This document shows positions 45,499 to 57,954 of a stretch of 64,000 nt of DNA, one piece after another. Origin of the DNA: Ariolimax columbianus (lineage: Eukaryota > Mollusca > Gastropoda > Stylommatophora > Arionidae). Position 1 is the stretch's first letter. Each line of letters begins with the position of its first letter. The notes beneath the pieces are model-generated. The model saw only the letters and a program-made list of their open reading frames with translations, did no database searches and was not told where the DNA came from. The position numbers and the translations under genes are program-made. The stretch is taken from positions 68,436,359-68,500,358 of the forward strand of contig JAVGWX010000013.1 in NCBI GenBank assembly GCA_036924085.1, in the 5' to 3' direction.

Positions 45499-45850
45499 AT
45501 CGTTGTTGTTGTTGTTGTCGTTGTTGTCGTTGTCGTTGTCGTTGTTGTTGTTGTTGTTCAATGCCTACAATGAGTAAGTTGACTCTTTTGTGTGCCCTGC
45601 AAAGGACGTAAATGTGGCGGGTTGTAGTAGCTTTCCTCACATCCCGAGCGTGCTGATGAAGGTCAATTGTGGTCCTCCAGGCAGTTGTGCTATGCTTTGC
45701 TTCATCTGCGTGGCGCTCACTACTACGGGGATCACATCGATCCACATCTCGTCAGCCAGGCTGCCTTGAAAACAGTCTGTTTTAGGGAAATCTACAAGAG
45801 AGATTGTAGTCTTGGTCAGTATTTTGTGCCTCACTGGACTAGCGTCTCAT
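45435..45850 (-). mobile_element. Family B short retroelement with long GTT (AAC) tail
   Basis: The tail is GTTGTT/GTTGTC at 45435-45558. The body on the minus strand contains all family B blocks (catcccgagcgtgctgatga, gctatgctttgcttcatctg, tacggggatcacatcgatcc). It reaches the 5' actagcgtct block next to a C15 run (45851-45865). Confidence 0.9.
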
Positions 45851-45959
45851 CCCCCCCCCCCCCCCGTCTCCGTGGCAGTGTAACGATGCGAGATAAGATA
45901 TGGGCAGCCAGATACTAAGGAAGAAGATTGGATCCTTCGAGCTTAAATGCTACAGGAAA

Positions 45960-46235
45960 CGGCGCAACTTACTAAGGATACCGAGAAAGTAAAACACATA
46001 AATCATAGATGAGCTGGATATAGAATCAAATTGGTTTAGTAAACAATATTTCGTCTAAGAAACAAAAATACTTTGGCCACAGTGTTCTATATAAAACGAT
46101 ACTTGGAGGGAATGTAACCAAATGAGCAAGGCAGAGGCGGACGGAGCGGAAGATGAGGGGTGTAAGGCATTAAAGATGTTCTGAGGAATGCAGTGACAGG
46201 GGTCAAAGATCGAGTTTTACTGATCGGCTGTTACA
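45960..46235 (+). mobile_element. Decayed RTE-like LINE tail
   Basis: DELDIESNWFSKQYFV, then KQKYFGHS-like and an RRTERKMRGV-like basic block: the same layout as the tails at 1, 18190 and 44490 but a different subfamily with several stops. Confidence 0.65.
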
Positions 46236-47229
46236 ATAACAATGTTCTGGAAATGTTACACAGTGACACAAACCACAATAACAACAGCTCTCGTTTATTG
46301 ATACAGACTTCCTGCAAGGGGGTGGGATAATTGTAATTGTGGCTCCTATACTTTGTATTGAGTAAACATAAATAAGCAGGAAGAAAAATATTTTGAAATA
46401 ATTAATTCTACACTTTTTCTGCTAGTATCGTGACCCTGAAATTTACGACTACCCAAGATGGCAATGGATCGAACACTGAGACCAACTATTAAACAAGAAA
46501 TACTGCTAAACATTATTTGCCATAAACCTCATCACAGTATCGGTACGCCTATGTGTCTTGAAGCACAATTTTGTGGCCGCCTTTATAAGACGCAGAAAAT
46601 CAATGACCAAAATCGTTGCACCTGTGATGATCTTCACTGCCTGTCATATTATGGAGTTCAGAACTGACATTACGTCACTATCGCCAGACTCATAGGTGTG
46701 GAGTCTCTTCCACAAAATCTCCAAGGGTATTGGAAATGCCATTCCTTGTAGCATACTGGTTGTGCGCTCGCCTGATCCCTTCTCGTGGGCTCCCCTCTGC
46801 TCTCAACCAACGACTCCTAATGTGTGTGGTCTGTGTATCACTGAATCATTGATTGCATTTTTATCCTTTTACGGGCAATCATTGATTTCTAACAATGTCC
46901 CCAGCTATCCATAAATAATATCTCCACCACCAGCACGCGTGCCTGGCTAGTTTCTACTGCGGATTTATGTACGACTGAGACGTGAATAGGACCGCTGCGT
47001 TCCTTACAGCATATCGTAACAGCCGATTAATTGTAGAGTCAACCCCGTCCATGGTAGAGGACCCACCAACTCATATGGCCTCACATTTAGAACAGAAGAC
47101 TTCTAAGTCTCGAGTAGCCATCAAGATTTGAAAGAAAGTTTCAAATTCTCTAAGAAATGACCCATATTTGATCATCGATAATTGATAATTAATAATTGCT
47201 TTGAGAGACGAGTGCCTTACCCCATTTGT
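46236..47229. other. No recognised feature
   Basis: Open frames at 46458-46667 and 46696-46914 show no known domain or splice context. Confidence 0.45.
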
Positions 47230-47425
47230 TAACGTTGTGCAACTAGAAAGATGCTGTATTACAGCATCCTGGTCAACGAGGTCTGGATCAATATAGTGAT
47301 CCGTGAAGTTATAAGGATGTTGTGAAATGCTGAATTGCACTACAACATGGAGGAACTAGATCCACCTTCTTCAGTACGCATTGGGATATGAAAAAAGTAT
47401 TGTAGACTCGATAGAACAAGGACAT
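47230..47425 (+). mobile_element. Diverged family B variant
   Basis: Blocks gctgtattacagcatcctgg, caacgaggtctggatcaa and ccaccttcttcagtacgcat match family B order. Confidence 0.6.
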
Positions 47426-47601
47426 TATACTTATTTTTATTCTTCTTCTTTTCATCCTATATTTTCCTTTTTCCTTCACATTCCTTCTTCTTCTAGCTTT
47501 TTATTCTTCCTTCTTCTTCTTCGTCTCTTTGCTTGCTCTTCCTTCTACCATTGACCGATGAGACAAATTCGTCACTCGCTTAATTAGGTCTTTATAATAT
47601 A

Positions 47602-48306
47602 CGAGACGTGTTCAAATGAAACTGCACCAAGGGAACATACATACAATGTGCATGATGACGTCACTTCTGGTGTAAACAGCACATACCAACCGAGAAATTT
47701 GCTAAATTTCATTATCCTGGGACTCATATTGTTCTCAGCAGACTGTTGAAATCATGGTGGATGTGATACGGAATCCGTCCAGACTTGATCAGCGAGCGGT
47801 GATTCGGTTTCTAACAGCTGAAGGATGTCGACCAGTTGATATTCATCGCAGAATGCAGGCAGTGTATTGTGACAAAAGTGTGTCGAAGACAACAGTGACG
47901 AACTGGACAACGTTGTTTAAAGAAGGACGTGAGTTAACGAAAGATCTTTCGAGACCAGGTCAGGCGCATATTGTTGCGTCAGAAGATGCCATCGCCAAAA
48001 CTGATGCAGCAGTTTGAGTGGACCGTCGCCGTAGCTCATGTTCGCCATACTTTTGTCACCATCATGTCATCCTTCAGCTATTAGAAACCGAATCAGCGCT
48101 CGTTGAACAACTCTAGATTGATTCCGTATCACATCCGCCATGTTTTCAACTCTCTGCTGAGAAGAAAACTATGATTCGGATGATAATGAAATTTTGCAAA
48201 CTTGACGGTTGGTATGTGCTTTTCACATCAGAAGTGACGACATCATGCACATCATACGTATGTTCACTTGGTGCAGTTAGGTCCGATTTCAGTTGAACAC
48301 GACCCG
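47602..48306. mobile_element. Fold-back (palindromic) mariner-derived element 2
   Basis: Flanked by TA (47600-47601 and 48307-48308). The left arm (~440 bp, plus strand) starts CGAGACGTGTTCAAATGAAA and includes the open frame 47754-48017. This is a mariner transposase N-terminus with DQRAVIRFLTAEGCRPVDIH and SKTTVTNWTTLFKEGRELTK (helix-turn-helix pair) and an RPGQAH linker. The right arm (~260 bp) is the inverted 5' end of the same element. There is no catalytic domain. The junction (GTATGGCGAAC in the reverse complement) matches that of element 1 in the opposite orientation. Confidence 0.87.
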
Positions 48307-48479
48307 TACAAAAATAAAACAATGAAAAACGTTTCTCTAATGACAGCCACAAAAACACATAGAAACCAGTGCTACTTTTCACAGACGCAATGTCAGTGGT
48401 TGTGATACTTCGTAGCCAGAACAATACAGACCTAAAGAAACAAAAAGTGATGCTCTAAAAACTATGTCCCCAACAAGAA

Positions 48480-49440
48480 AGTTGTGATACAGTGAACTCC
48501 ATCATAGATACAGAAACAAGTGGGTAGTAGAGCACACAGGAAATCAACCAAATGCCACATATTACCAACTCAACAGAGGTGAGCAGTTAGTAATAGTTAG
48601 ACTCCGCACAGGCCACGACAGAATGAGATACCATCTATTCAATAACAGTAACCACACAGTAAAACGAATTATTAAGAATAATACTCGGGAAATCTGGACG
48701 AACAAGTGGGCGACGGGAACAACAGGTCGCAGTGTTTTTAGCGAAATGTCGCAGCCAAAAAGTACAGATGACATAACTAAACTGCATAGAAGAGATCAAA
48801 GTCTAATCTTTCAGTTCCGAACAGGACATACCAGAGACAATAGCCACTTGAACCGCATCAATCCCCAGCACCTGGCCTTGTGCAGACATTGCTCTCATCC
48901 TGATGAAATAGTTCGACACCTACTCATTGAATGCATGCGCTTGCGTACATGAGGAAAAGATTCTTGCAAGCATTGCCGACACACTGTACGGGGTAGTGGA
49001 ACAACCGAAGAAGACTTGTATCTATATAAGAATGGCTTTGGGCTGCCAAGAGCAGGCTTGCTTAGCAGCTATGGGATAACAACAACAACAACATACAGGA
49101 ACAAGTGGAACGCAGATCACGCAGGGCTTCAACCAAATGACATATATTACCAACTCAACAGAGGTGAGCAGGCAGTCATCTTTAGACTCCACACATGCCA
49201 CGACAGAATGAGATACGATCTGTTCAACAAACTAAGATTAGGACATACAGATGAGTGTGTTTGTGACACTAGCAAAATGGCTGCTGGGCATATGCTACAA
49301 AGGTGTCCAACATACGAGGAACAGAGAACGTACGTGGCCATCACCCATAGCTTTCCTGGAAAAACTCTAGGGGGATACCATTAGCCTCAGACTAACCACT
49401 GCTGTCTTTAGATGCATCCAAGTTGACGTTTGAGAGAGTA
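48480..49440 (+). mobile_element. Composite of three LINE 3' fragments
   Basis: Segment i (about 48495-48654) encodes YYQLNRGEQLVIVRLRTGHD then RMRYHLFN. Segment ii (about 48655-49078) belongs to another RNase H LINE family, with WATGTTGRSVFSEM, LIFQFRTGHTRDNSHLNR and the knuckle CRHCSHPDEIVRHLLIEC, then an AAC tail (49077-49094). Segment iii (about 49095-49440) repeats segment i's family: YYQLNRGEQAVIFRL, then DECVCDTSKMAAGHMLQRCP. Frames are partly open (48623-48952, 49016-49384) but fused across boundaries. Confidence 0.8.
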
Positions 49441-49464
49441 TGAAGAAGGACAAGAACAAAAAAA

Positions 49465-49465
49465 G

Positions 49466-49498
<33 letters not shown>

Positions 49499-49500
49499 GA
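49465..49500 (+). repeat. AG dinucleotide run
   Basis: A GA/AG run of about 35 bp upstream of a family A element. Confidence 0.85.
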
Positions 49501-49534
49501 TGAAGAAAAAGAGGAAGATGAATAACTTGTTTCC

Positions 49535-49885
49535 AGGGATCAAGATGCTGAGCAGCGCATGAGCTGCAGTGGTCAGCGACCCATAGCTGACTGCTAGCGT
49601 CAGGGCCAGCGAACCAGAGCTGCCAAGACCCTTCTACACCTCCACGCGGTGATCCTGGATAACAAGCTGCAGCATGCAGACTGGCTAAGGAGAAGGGATC
49701 GAAGAGGGAATGCTAATCCAGTACCCAAAAAATGCTTTCTAAAGTCCGATGTGTTCTACCGAAAGGTGCAAATATCGCAGTCAAACTGTAAACTACGACA
49801 CAACGCATTCCGTTCTCTGGACTACATTATGCTACTAAAGCCCTTTCAGTGTTTGGTAGTGGGAGATTGAGAATGAAGCCAAGCC
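49535..49885 (+). mobile_element. Family A short retroelement, GCCAA-tailed, with TSD
   Basis: Plus orientation, ending GAATGAAGCCAAGCC. The 11-bp TSD AACTTGTTTCC lies at 49524-49534 and 49886-49896. The tail type matches the copy at 9800, not the GAA copies. Confidence 0.92.
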
Positions 49886-49896
49886 AACTTGTTTCC

Positions 49897-50989
49897 TTGA
49901 TAATCACAAAAATAACAAAAACATTTCTATTTCCATTTTCCCAATCTCTGATCCGTTCTGTAATTTGTTTCATCCAATATTATTCTGATGATTAACTCCC
50001 TTTCCTGGGATGTCCAATGAAAACGGCTCATTAGTTGACACATTGGGATACATCGCTACTGTATCATTGCAAACCAGCATGTTATTTGCCCATCTATTTT
50101 GAATTTATCTCTATCATGATATCTGATGGTGTCAAACAGGCAAAATTACTCGCGCAAGACCAGCTAGTGATAATTCATGGGCTGTAACAATTCTTTCATT
50201 ACGCGCCTCTTTTTTGTTGCGTTGCCTTGTCATATACGACGCCTCGCCTTGAATGTCCCACAAATTGGTTTTACGGATCATACATGTTATGCTAAGTATG
50301 TGGCACCAGTGAATTAATAAAACGAATAATAACTGCAATAATAATGTTGGAAATAATGATAAGAAAGATGATAATAAAATGAGGTCAAGTCAGTAAGTAA
50401 GTCACACACTGATATAAAGAAGCTAAAAAATGTAGTTGGCAGTTTTTGAAGGTGTCATTAGGAGGCAGCAACATCTTGCTTTGTGATTATAATATGTATC
50501 AGACGTTAGGTGTTGCATACACGTGCGCAGCTCTGATACAAAATGGCGTCCCCGCTAAAAGTGTTAGCAGCCAATGAGCTGGGAGATGTTGTGTTGTTTT
50601 ACTGTTGAGGGGGATCAGGATGGAGGAGGTTGAGGGAGGGAGGTTCGCTATATTGCTCTGCACGTGACATCCATATATATGTGTGTCCTGGTTACGGTGA
50701 AAAGTGTTAGCGCGTAGCGCGTTGCATATCTGTGTCGATATGTTCTCTCAAGGACGTTGAAAAGTTGCTGATTAAACCCGACCTGGTCGTCCTTTGCAGA
50801 TGGCAACAGAAGCATCTATGAAACGACAGGAGGGCGAGGGGAGGGGGATCAACTAAATTGACAGGAGAGTAATGTTAGACAGTAAAGCGGCTGCAATATG
50901 GTGTTTCCATGGTTTAGCCTACAGTATCCCACCTTGGCGGGAAAGGTGTCACAAATCTCGAAGATGTTGAACTTAAAGTGCAAATGTGG
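49897..50989. other. No recognised feature
   Basis: Unique-looking sequence without known motifs. Confidence 0.45.
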
Positions 50990-52748
50990 CTGAGACAGCA
51001 GACAATAGACTTCTATGCTGCAAGTTTTGGTTGCTGAGACAGTAGACAATAGACTTCTATGCTGCAAGTTTTGGTTGCTGAGACAGCAGACAATAGACTT
51101 CTATGCTGCAAGATTTGGTTGCTGAGACAGTAGACAATAGACTTCTATGCTGCAAGTTTTGGTTGCTGAGACAGTAGACAATAGACTTCTATGCTGCAAG
51201 TTTTGGTTGCTGAGACAGTAGACAATAGACTTCTATGCTGCAAGTTTTGGTTGCTGAGACAGTAGACAATAGAATTCTATGCTGCAAGTTTTGGTGGCTG
51301 AGACAGTAGACAATAGACTTCCATGCTGCAAGTTTTGGTGGCTGAGACAGCAGACAATATACTTCTATGCTGCAAGTTTTGGTTGCTGAGACAGTAGACA
51401 ATAGACTTCTATGCTGCAAGTTTTGGTTGCTGAGACAGTAGACAATAGACTTCTATGCTGCTAGTTTTGGTTGCTGAGACAGTAGACAATAGACTTCTAT
51501 GCTGCAAGTTTTGGTGGCTGAGACAGTAGACAATAGACTTCTATGCTGCAAGTTTTGGTGGCTGAGACAGTAGACAATAGACTTCTATGCTGCAAGTTTT
51601 GGTGGCTGAGACAGTAGACAATAGACTTCTATGCTGCAAGTGTTGGTGGCTGAGACAGCAGACAATAGACTTCTATACTGCAAGTTTTGGTTGCTGAGAC
51701 AGTAGACAACAGACTTCTATGCTGCAAGTTTTTGGTAGCTGAGACAGCATCCAATAGACTTCTGTGCTGCAAGTTTTGGTGGCTGAGACAGTAGACAATA
51801 GACTTCTATGCTGCAAGTTTTGGTGGCTGAGACAGCATCCAATAGACTTCTATGCTGCAAGTTTTGGTGACTGAGACAGTAGACAATAGACTTCTGTGCT
51901 GCAAGTTTTGGTGGCTGAGACAATAGACAATAGACTTCTATGCTGCAAGTTTTGGTGGCTGAGACAGTAGACAATAGACTTCTGTGCTGCAAGTTTTGGT
52001 GGCTGAGACAGCAGACAATAGACTTCTGTGCTGCAAGTTTTGGTGGCTGAGACAGTAGACAATAGACTTCTATACTGCAAGTTTTGGTTGCTGAGACAGC
52101 AGACAATAGACTTCTATGCTGCAAGTTTTGGTTGCTGAGACAGTAGACAATAGACTTCTATGCTGCAAGTTTTGGTTGCTGAGACAGTAGACAATAGAAT
52201 TCTATGCTGCAAGTTTTGGTGGCTGAGACAGTAGACAATAGACTTCTATGCTGCAAGTTTTGGTGGCTGAGACAGTAGACAATAGACTTCTATGCTGCAA
52301 GTTTTGGTGGCTGAGACAGCATCCAATAGACTTCTTTGCTGCAAGTTTTGGTGGCTGAGACAGTAGACAATAGACTTCTGTGCTGCAAGTTTTGGTGGCT
52401 GAGACAGTAGACAATAGACTTCTGTGCTGCAAGTTTTGGTGGCTGAGACAATAGACAATAGACTTCTATGCTGCAAGTTTTGGTGGCTGAGACAGTAGAC
52501 AATAGACTTCTGTGCTGCAAGTTTTGGTGGCTGAGACAGCAGACAATAGACTTCTGTGCTGCAAGTTTTGGTGGCTGAGACAGTAGACAATAGACTTCTA
52601 TACTGCAAGTTTTGGTGGCTGAGACAGTAGACAATAGACTTCTATACTGCAAGTTTTGGTGGCTGAGACAGTAGACAATAGACTTCTATACTGCAAGTTT
52701 TGGTGGCTGAGACAGCAGACAATAGACTTCTATACTGCAAGTTTTGGT
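50990..52748 (+). repeat. 44-bp minisatellite, about 40 copies
   Basis: The unit contains gctgagacagtagacaatag, acttctatgctgcaag and ttttggtg. Variants include cagcatccaatag, tgtgctgcaag and tatactgcaag. Groups of variants repeat in the same order (compare about 51830-52110 with 52310-52610), showing segmental amplification. Because 44 is not a multiple of 3, translated frames cycle every 132 bp (MQHRSLLSTVSATKTC). Confidence 0.97.
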
Positions 52749-53149
52749 AAAGCTATAAATCGAAGGGATAAGTGTAATGTTGGTGGAAATTATGTTGAAA
52801 AAGAAGCGGCAATGAAAATTCGATTATAAATCGATTTCAAACTCGGATGTCACGTGGAAAAATAGGATAGTTTTTTTAAAAATATCCTTTTGTGACATAT
52901 CTACTGACTTCATAGTAGTAACAATAAAAACGATAATATTTGTAACAGTCGATAAAAACGTTATTGATTTGGTTACAGCAAAGGGCGCATAAACAGAACT
53001 AGTCTCACGTATAAGCCAAGAAGGGTTTGACCTTTAGTAAAATCTGGGTTTAAATGTATCCTTAATTACGACAAAATAATGATAAAATTAATCTTTCCAG
53101 CAGTAATAATAATAGTGAATTACATTAATTGTGTCGATATTACAAATGA
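52749..53149. other. No recognised feature
   Basis: AT-rich sequence. Confidence 0.45.
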
Positions 53150-53560
53150 TAATATAATAACACTGGTTTAAATAAAAATAATACAAGTATTAGAAGAAGT
53201 AAATTAAATAATACAAAAGAATGAATATTTATAACATTAAATGTTATTTTATTAATAATAATAATAATAATAAAAATAATAATATTTCCAATAATACATA
53301 CAATAATATGTATAATGGCAATAATAACAATACTACAAATAAATTATAATAAAAATAAGTATATTGAGGATCATAAATATACAAATAATACGAGTAGTAA
53401 TTACAAGGATATGTACAATAATATTTGCAATAATAGTTATAATAATATTACATGTAATAATAAGTATAACAGAGATAATTACAATAATAATAAGTATATT
53501 ATTACAGTGATACATTTAATAAAAGTAATACTAACAGTAAGTATGTAAATAGTAATAAGT
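53150..53560. repeat. AAT-rich low-complexity tract
   Basis: Imperfect AAT/ATA trinucleotides over ~400 bp. The Asn/Tyr- and Ile-rich frames are artefacts. Confidence 0.85.
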
Positions 53561-53771
53561 TTAATTGCAATGTTATAATAAAATATTATAATTGAATGAG
53601 CTACAGCTGATAAACAATATATTTATGCCGACTCTGTGCTCCCGGTGTCAAACATGGCCGCTGTCAAAGGCAGGTCTGAGCAGAATTTTGACGTGTAAAA
53701 TGAAGTGTTTAAGGAAGGTTATCAATGTTACCAGGAAACAGAATGGGAAATAACAATATTCGAAGTATGGT

Positions 53772-54143
53772 CGGGGATCAAGATGCTGAGCAGCGCATGA
53801 GCTGCAGTGGTTAGCGACCCATAGCTGACTGCTAGCGTCAGGGTCAGCGAACCAGAGCTGCCAAGACCATTCTTCACCTCCACGCGGTGATCCTGGATAA
53901 CAGGCTGCAGCAGGGCAGACTGGCGAAGGAGAAGGAATCGAAGCGGGAATGCTAACCCGGTACTCAAAAATTGCTTGCTGAAGTCGGATGTGTTGGATCG
54001 AAGTGTGCAAATATCGCAGTCAAGCTGTAAACTACGACACAACGCATTCCGTTCTCTGGACTACATTCTGCTACTTAAGCCCTTCAGGGTTTGGTAGCGG
54101 GAGATTGAGAACGAACGAAAAAGAAGAAGAAGAAGAAGAAGAA
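53772..54143 (+). mobile_element. Family A short retroelement, GAA-tailed
   Basis: Near full-length copy: starts GGGGATCAAGATGCTGAGC, ends GAACGAACG with a GAA tail at about 54117-54143. TSD uncertain (gaagtatggtcg left, gaagtttgtcg right). Confidence 0.9.
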
Positions 54144-54419
54144 GTTTGTCGCAACTAATTGTTTTGCAGAATGCAGGCTCAAAATACGTTGGTATGGTTT
54201 TTCTCATGAGAATGCACACTAGTCAACTTCCATTGATAGAATGCATAGTCTGGTAGATTTAGCTAGAGGGCATGATGTGGGTCAGGTGGATATATAACAT
54301 CAGAGTGATGGTGCAATGATACGAGCTCACATTGACCGACGCAACGCACTTGGCGCAGGACAGGCGACTTAAGTTACCCCACGCCACTCAGCGGGATAAG
54401 GAAAGAAAACTATTAAAAA

Positions 54420-54475
54420 ATAAGGGAAAGAAGAAGAAAAAAAAAGAAGAAGAAGAAGAAGAAGAAGAAGGAGAC
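54420..54475 (+). repeat. GAA tract
   Basis: Short GAA run inside a purine-rich region continuing imperfectly to about 54720. Confidence 0.85.
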
Positions 54476-55424
54476 GGTTAATATGATAAAGGAGAAAAAA
54501 AATAAAAACAACCAGAAGAGAAATACAAATAGAATCTGAAGAAAAGGAAACAATGGAAGTCAAGAAATTGCAAACAAAGATGGTGGAGCATGTAGGAAAA
54601 GCTGTAGCAGCAGTAGCAAAAGAAAAATGGAAAAAAAAGAAGAAGACGAAGACGAACAAGATGATGTAGAAAAAAAAGATGAGGGCTATGAGAATCAGAG
54701 GAATGATGTGAAAAAGAAATATGTAAATGTGATAATTGTCCACTTATGTTGTCTGTAGTTCTGCTTGTGGACATATGGTCCAGTTACCTGGCGCAAGTCC
54801 AGGTTTGGGACACGTCACGTTGACACAGGTGCTGAAGGCCAGCTTGACACTTTACACACATCACTCAGGACCTATTCTTCCAACCAAAGCCAGCGGCGAG
54901 TTGGATTCTCTGAGGTACATCGGGACCAGTTCTTAACTGAGGAAAGAACACTTAGGAGGGTATTGTTGGGCCGCAAGTCAAACAGGAGAGATCGTCTGTG
55001 ACAGGTGTGTGAATAGAAGAAATGGTTAGAGGAATTGAGAGAGAGAGAGAGTGACTAAGAATTTCTCTGTAAGCCAAGAGTTAATAGTGCTGCTGATAGG
55101 AAAGTCTTGAGAAATCCGAAATATGTATGGATCAATCTAGGCGGAGCTGTCATGGTTACTGAAGTTTGGCGTGAGAAAAGGAAGGTTGGCGTAATAGTGA
55201 ACTGATAATAGGCAGTGTTGTTGGGGATGAAGTTGTAGGAGACCACAGCTTATTTATGAGATGAGACGCCCAGCTTATTTACTCGATGGCTATCTGCCAT
55301 TAACAGTAAGCCAGGTACACAGTGCAGCAGGGTGGATTAGTACGTACTGGCAACGAATTTCTTCCGTGAAAAGGGAGTGCTCTATACATTATATTATTCA
55401 GATGTAATGTGGAATAAGAAGAAA
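54476..55424. other. No recognised feature
   Basis: A decayed tRNA-SINE-like stretch (gtaagccaggtacac, ctggcaacgaatttc) at about 55300-55390. Otherwise nothing recognised. Confidence 0.4.
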
Positions 55425-55561
55425 AATAAGACAAAAAAGAAGATGATGAAGAAGAAGACGAAATAGAAGAAGAAGAAGAAGAAGAAGAAGAAGAAGAAGA
55501 AGAAGAAAAAGAAGAAGAAGGAAATGAAGAAGAAGGAGAAGTTCAAGAAGAAGAAATTCGA

Positions 55562-55593
<32 letters not shown>

Positions 55594-55605
55594 AGAAGTA
55601 AAATA
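55425..55605 (+). repeat. GAA-rich tract
   Basis: About 180 bp of near-perfect GAA repeats. Confidence 0.92.
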
Positions 55606-55794
55606 TGAAAAATAAAATCTCACGTAAGTAGTTTGATACAGACTTCCTGTTAGGAGCCCAGCTTCAGCAATTGCTTTAAACGAACGAAACAAGAAGAAAC
55701 ACACGTTAAAGATGGCAACGATTATAAAGGCCGCGCCGCTCTGATTCTTACAACGGGAACAATACTACCTCATGCAAGGTTTGACAGCGGAGAG

Positions 55795-56060
55795 TAGCAT
55801 CAGGGTCAGGTGAAACATATTGGATCTAGACCCCCACCTCGTGTCCGCGTAAGGCTCCCTTGAAACAGGCTGTGTCACAGCAATCTGGCCACAAAGGAGG
55901 GGATCTACACTGCAATCCCCCACAATGGTGAACTTACTAAGAAATCTCGCATTGCATTATGTTCCGGAGAATACTAGTCCATCTTCTCACGTACAGACTC
56001 GGGAAGTAAGAAGAGTCACCGAAAGCTGCTACGTCGTTATGAGTTGAATTAACTCAGTGT
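55795..56060 (+). mobile_element. Diverged family B variant
   Basis: Starts at a 5' block agggtcaggtgaaacatatt, then acccccacctcg, ccttgaaacaggctgtgtca and gcattgcattatg. Matches 23075-23290. Confidence 0.7.
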
Positions 56061-57719
56061 GAGTGGCTTCCACAACAACACATGTAAGGTAGAAGACTCC
56101 AAAAGGCTTTGTACCGATACCCCGGCACTAACGCGAGCCATAAGCCTGCTAACATAAGAACAACACTTTGTGTTACGAATCTCTAGAAACAATACACCAT
56201 ATATGATAAAGGACCAACCAACCACAACAGCGTTTAAATCTCATTTTGCAGAGAATTAGAAAAAGAAGGATTGAGAGAAATGCTGAACGAGTAGACAACA
56301 GAAAAGAAAGAGCATTGTAACAATCTGAAGGCATCTTTCGGTTCGTTAAACTGTTTAATAGCGGCAGTGAACACTGCGTGATAGTTTTCTAACATACTGA
56401 AGCGCCACAAAAGACCCCTACGACATTCTCTTAACTATGGCATCAGTATTCACCCGAATCTTGGTGAAGCTGTGAGCATGACTGCGCCGAAGCACGGCTC
56501 GGATCTCGCCAACGTTCCCTCTTTACTGACTAAACTTCGCTTCACAGTGGGAGGCCTTTTTTGTGAATGTTTAAGAAGAGCTGTCATATTTTTTCCCCTG
56601 CCGAACACACAGTCCTCAACGTATAAGGAAATAATTGGACCTTGATTTTACATCCAAAATATGTCAGTTTATTCAAGAGTTTGTCATGTCGCGTAATTTA
56701 GTCAACCAAGCAGTTTTATACGTTCAGTCTAGTGTTTCGTTTAGGCATGGGACTTGCATTTGTAGCTTCTTAATTTAAATAGGCGCAGCTCCGAGTATAC
56801 TTTCTTGCAAGCGATACTCGCTGTTTGCCATCTTTGCCAACCTCGTACTGAGAGCAAAGAACTTGGTTCACGGCCCCCCTGCTAAACCTGTGGTGACAGA
56901 TTGTAATACGAACCATTATTACGGGTTGTGCTTATTCTAATGTGTGATATCTGTATTGAAAATGATGGAAGTGTGCAGTGGGGGCATTACGAAAGTTAAC
57001 ATGGGCATTTCAAATGCCGTATTAAGTAGACCGACCTCGTCTTCCGTTTAAAGAAACCACTGTATGACGTGATACATACATCCCACTATAAACATCATTC
57101 CACCGTCTCTCAATCTCCATATGTGTCACATACGAAAAGAAAAAGTCTTCCCAAGCACAAAACCTAAAGTGTTTCCGCTTATGCGACCTTCGGTGCAATT
57201 GCCGGATTGAATTATAAACAATATTTGACACGCTCGCATTTTCAATTACACATCTTTTCTTTGCCTGTTTAATAGAGGCTAGGTATTTTGAATGTGCTTG
57301 CAAATGTTTATCAACTCTTTGCCTGACCTGGTAACGTTTACTTCACATTAACATTCCAGCCACGGTAACTGCTTTCAGTCCCTGAACAGTCACACAATCA
57401 ACCATCTGTTTGAAGAGACCTGCACTTGCTAAGATATGATTCATTGTTTGTTTGTTTTGAAGGATCAGCCAAATTGTTGATAAATGCGAATATACGTTAT
57501 GTGGTTCGAGGTGGCTACGTTTTCTTTGTTTGTCTTAAGACTTGTAAGAAATGTTGGTAAAGCGTTCCAGGTGTTCTTAGGTTTGTATTCACGACAGACG
57601 CGCGTGTAAGGAGCGGTCTGACAATACATGTGGCTTGCTATAGAGTATGTTTGCCGACACGATGTTCGCCATTCTAGTGTAGCGCTACAAGCCATATTTT
57701 TAAGCCGGTCAGATAGATG
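56061..57719. other. No recognised feature
   Basis: Longest repeat-poor stretch of the right half. The minus-strand open frame 57022-57303 has no recognised domain. No gene is called. Confidence 0.45.
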
Positions 57720-57853
57720 GGTTATCGGCGATCTCTACCGTTCATAGTCTGCTGAAAATCACAGAACACCTTTGGATCTGCTGGAGTGAATTGATGTCGA
57801 TTCAGCTTACTTAACATGTTATGTTATGTTATGTTATGTTATGTTATGTTGTT
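57720..57853 (+). repeat. LINE-tail remnant followed by ATGTT pentanucleotide run
   Basis: 57720-57815 resembles the WVCPECNDID LINE terminus (tttggatctgctggagtg, gatgtcgattc). It is followed by 6-7 ATGTT units at 57817-57853. Confidence 0.6.
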
Positions 57854-57954
57854 ATGGTAAACACAATCGATAATGTTCTATGCATTATTCTGTGGGCAAA
57901 TAAGATTGTGATGTTAAGATTGTCTCACGACCACAGCAAATGGTCAGCTAAGTC

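Noticed and set aside
47754..48017. Possible host gene with a mariner-like (SETMAR-like) N-terminus
   Set aside because: The open frame ends at the palindrome junction, lacks a catalytic or SET domain and is mirrored on the opposite arm, so it is a non-autonomous element.
50990..52748. CRISPR-like regular repeats
   Set aside because: Units are contiguous 44-bp tandem copies without unique spacers. The context is eukaryotic.
54736..55001. Overlapping ORFs in GC-richer sequence
   Set aside because: Neither frame shows a known motif. It could be an unknown exon but nothing supports a call.
57022..57303. 93-codon minus-strand ORF in a repeat-poor region
   Set aside because: No recognisable domain, no clear splice sites, and length compatible with chance.
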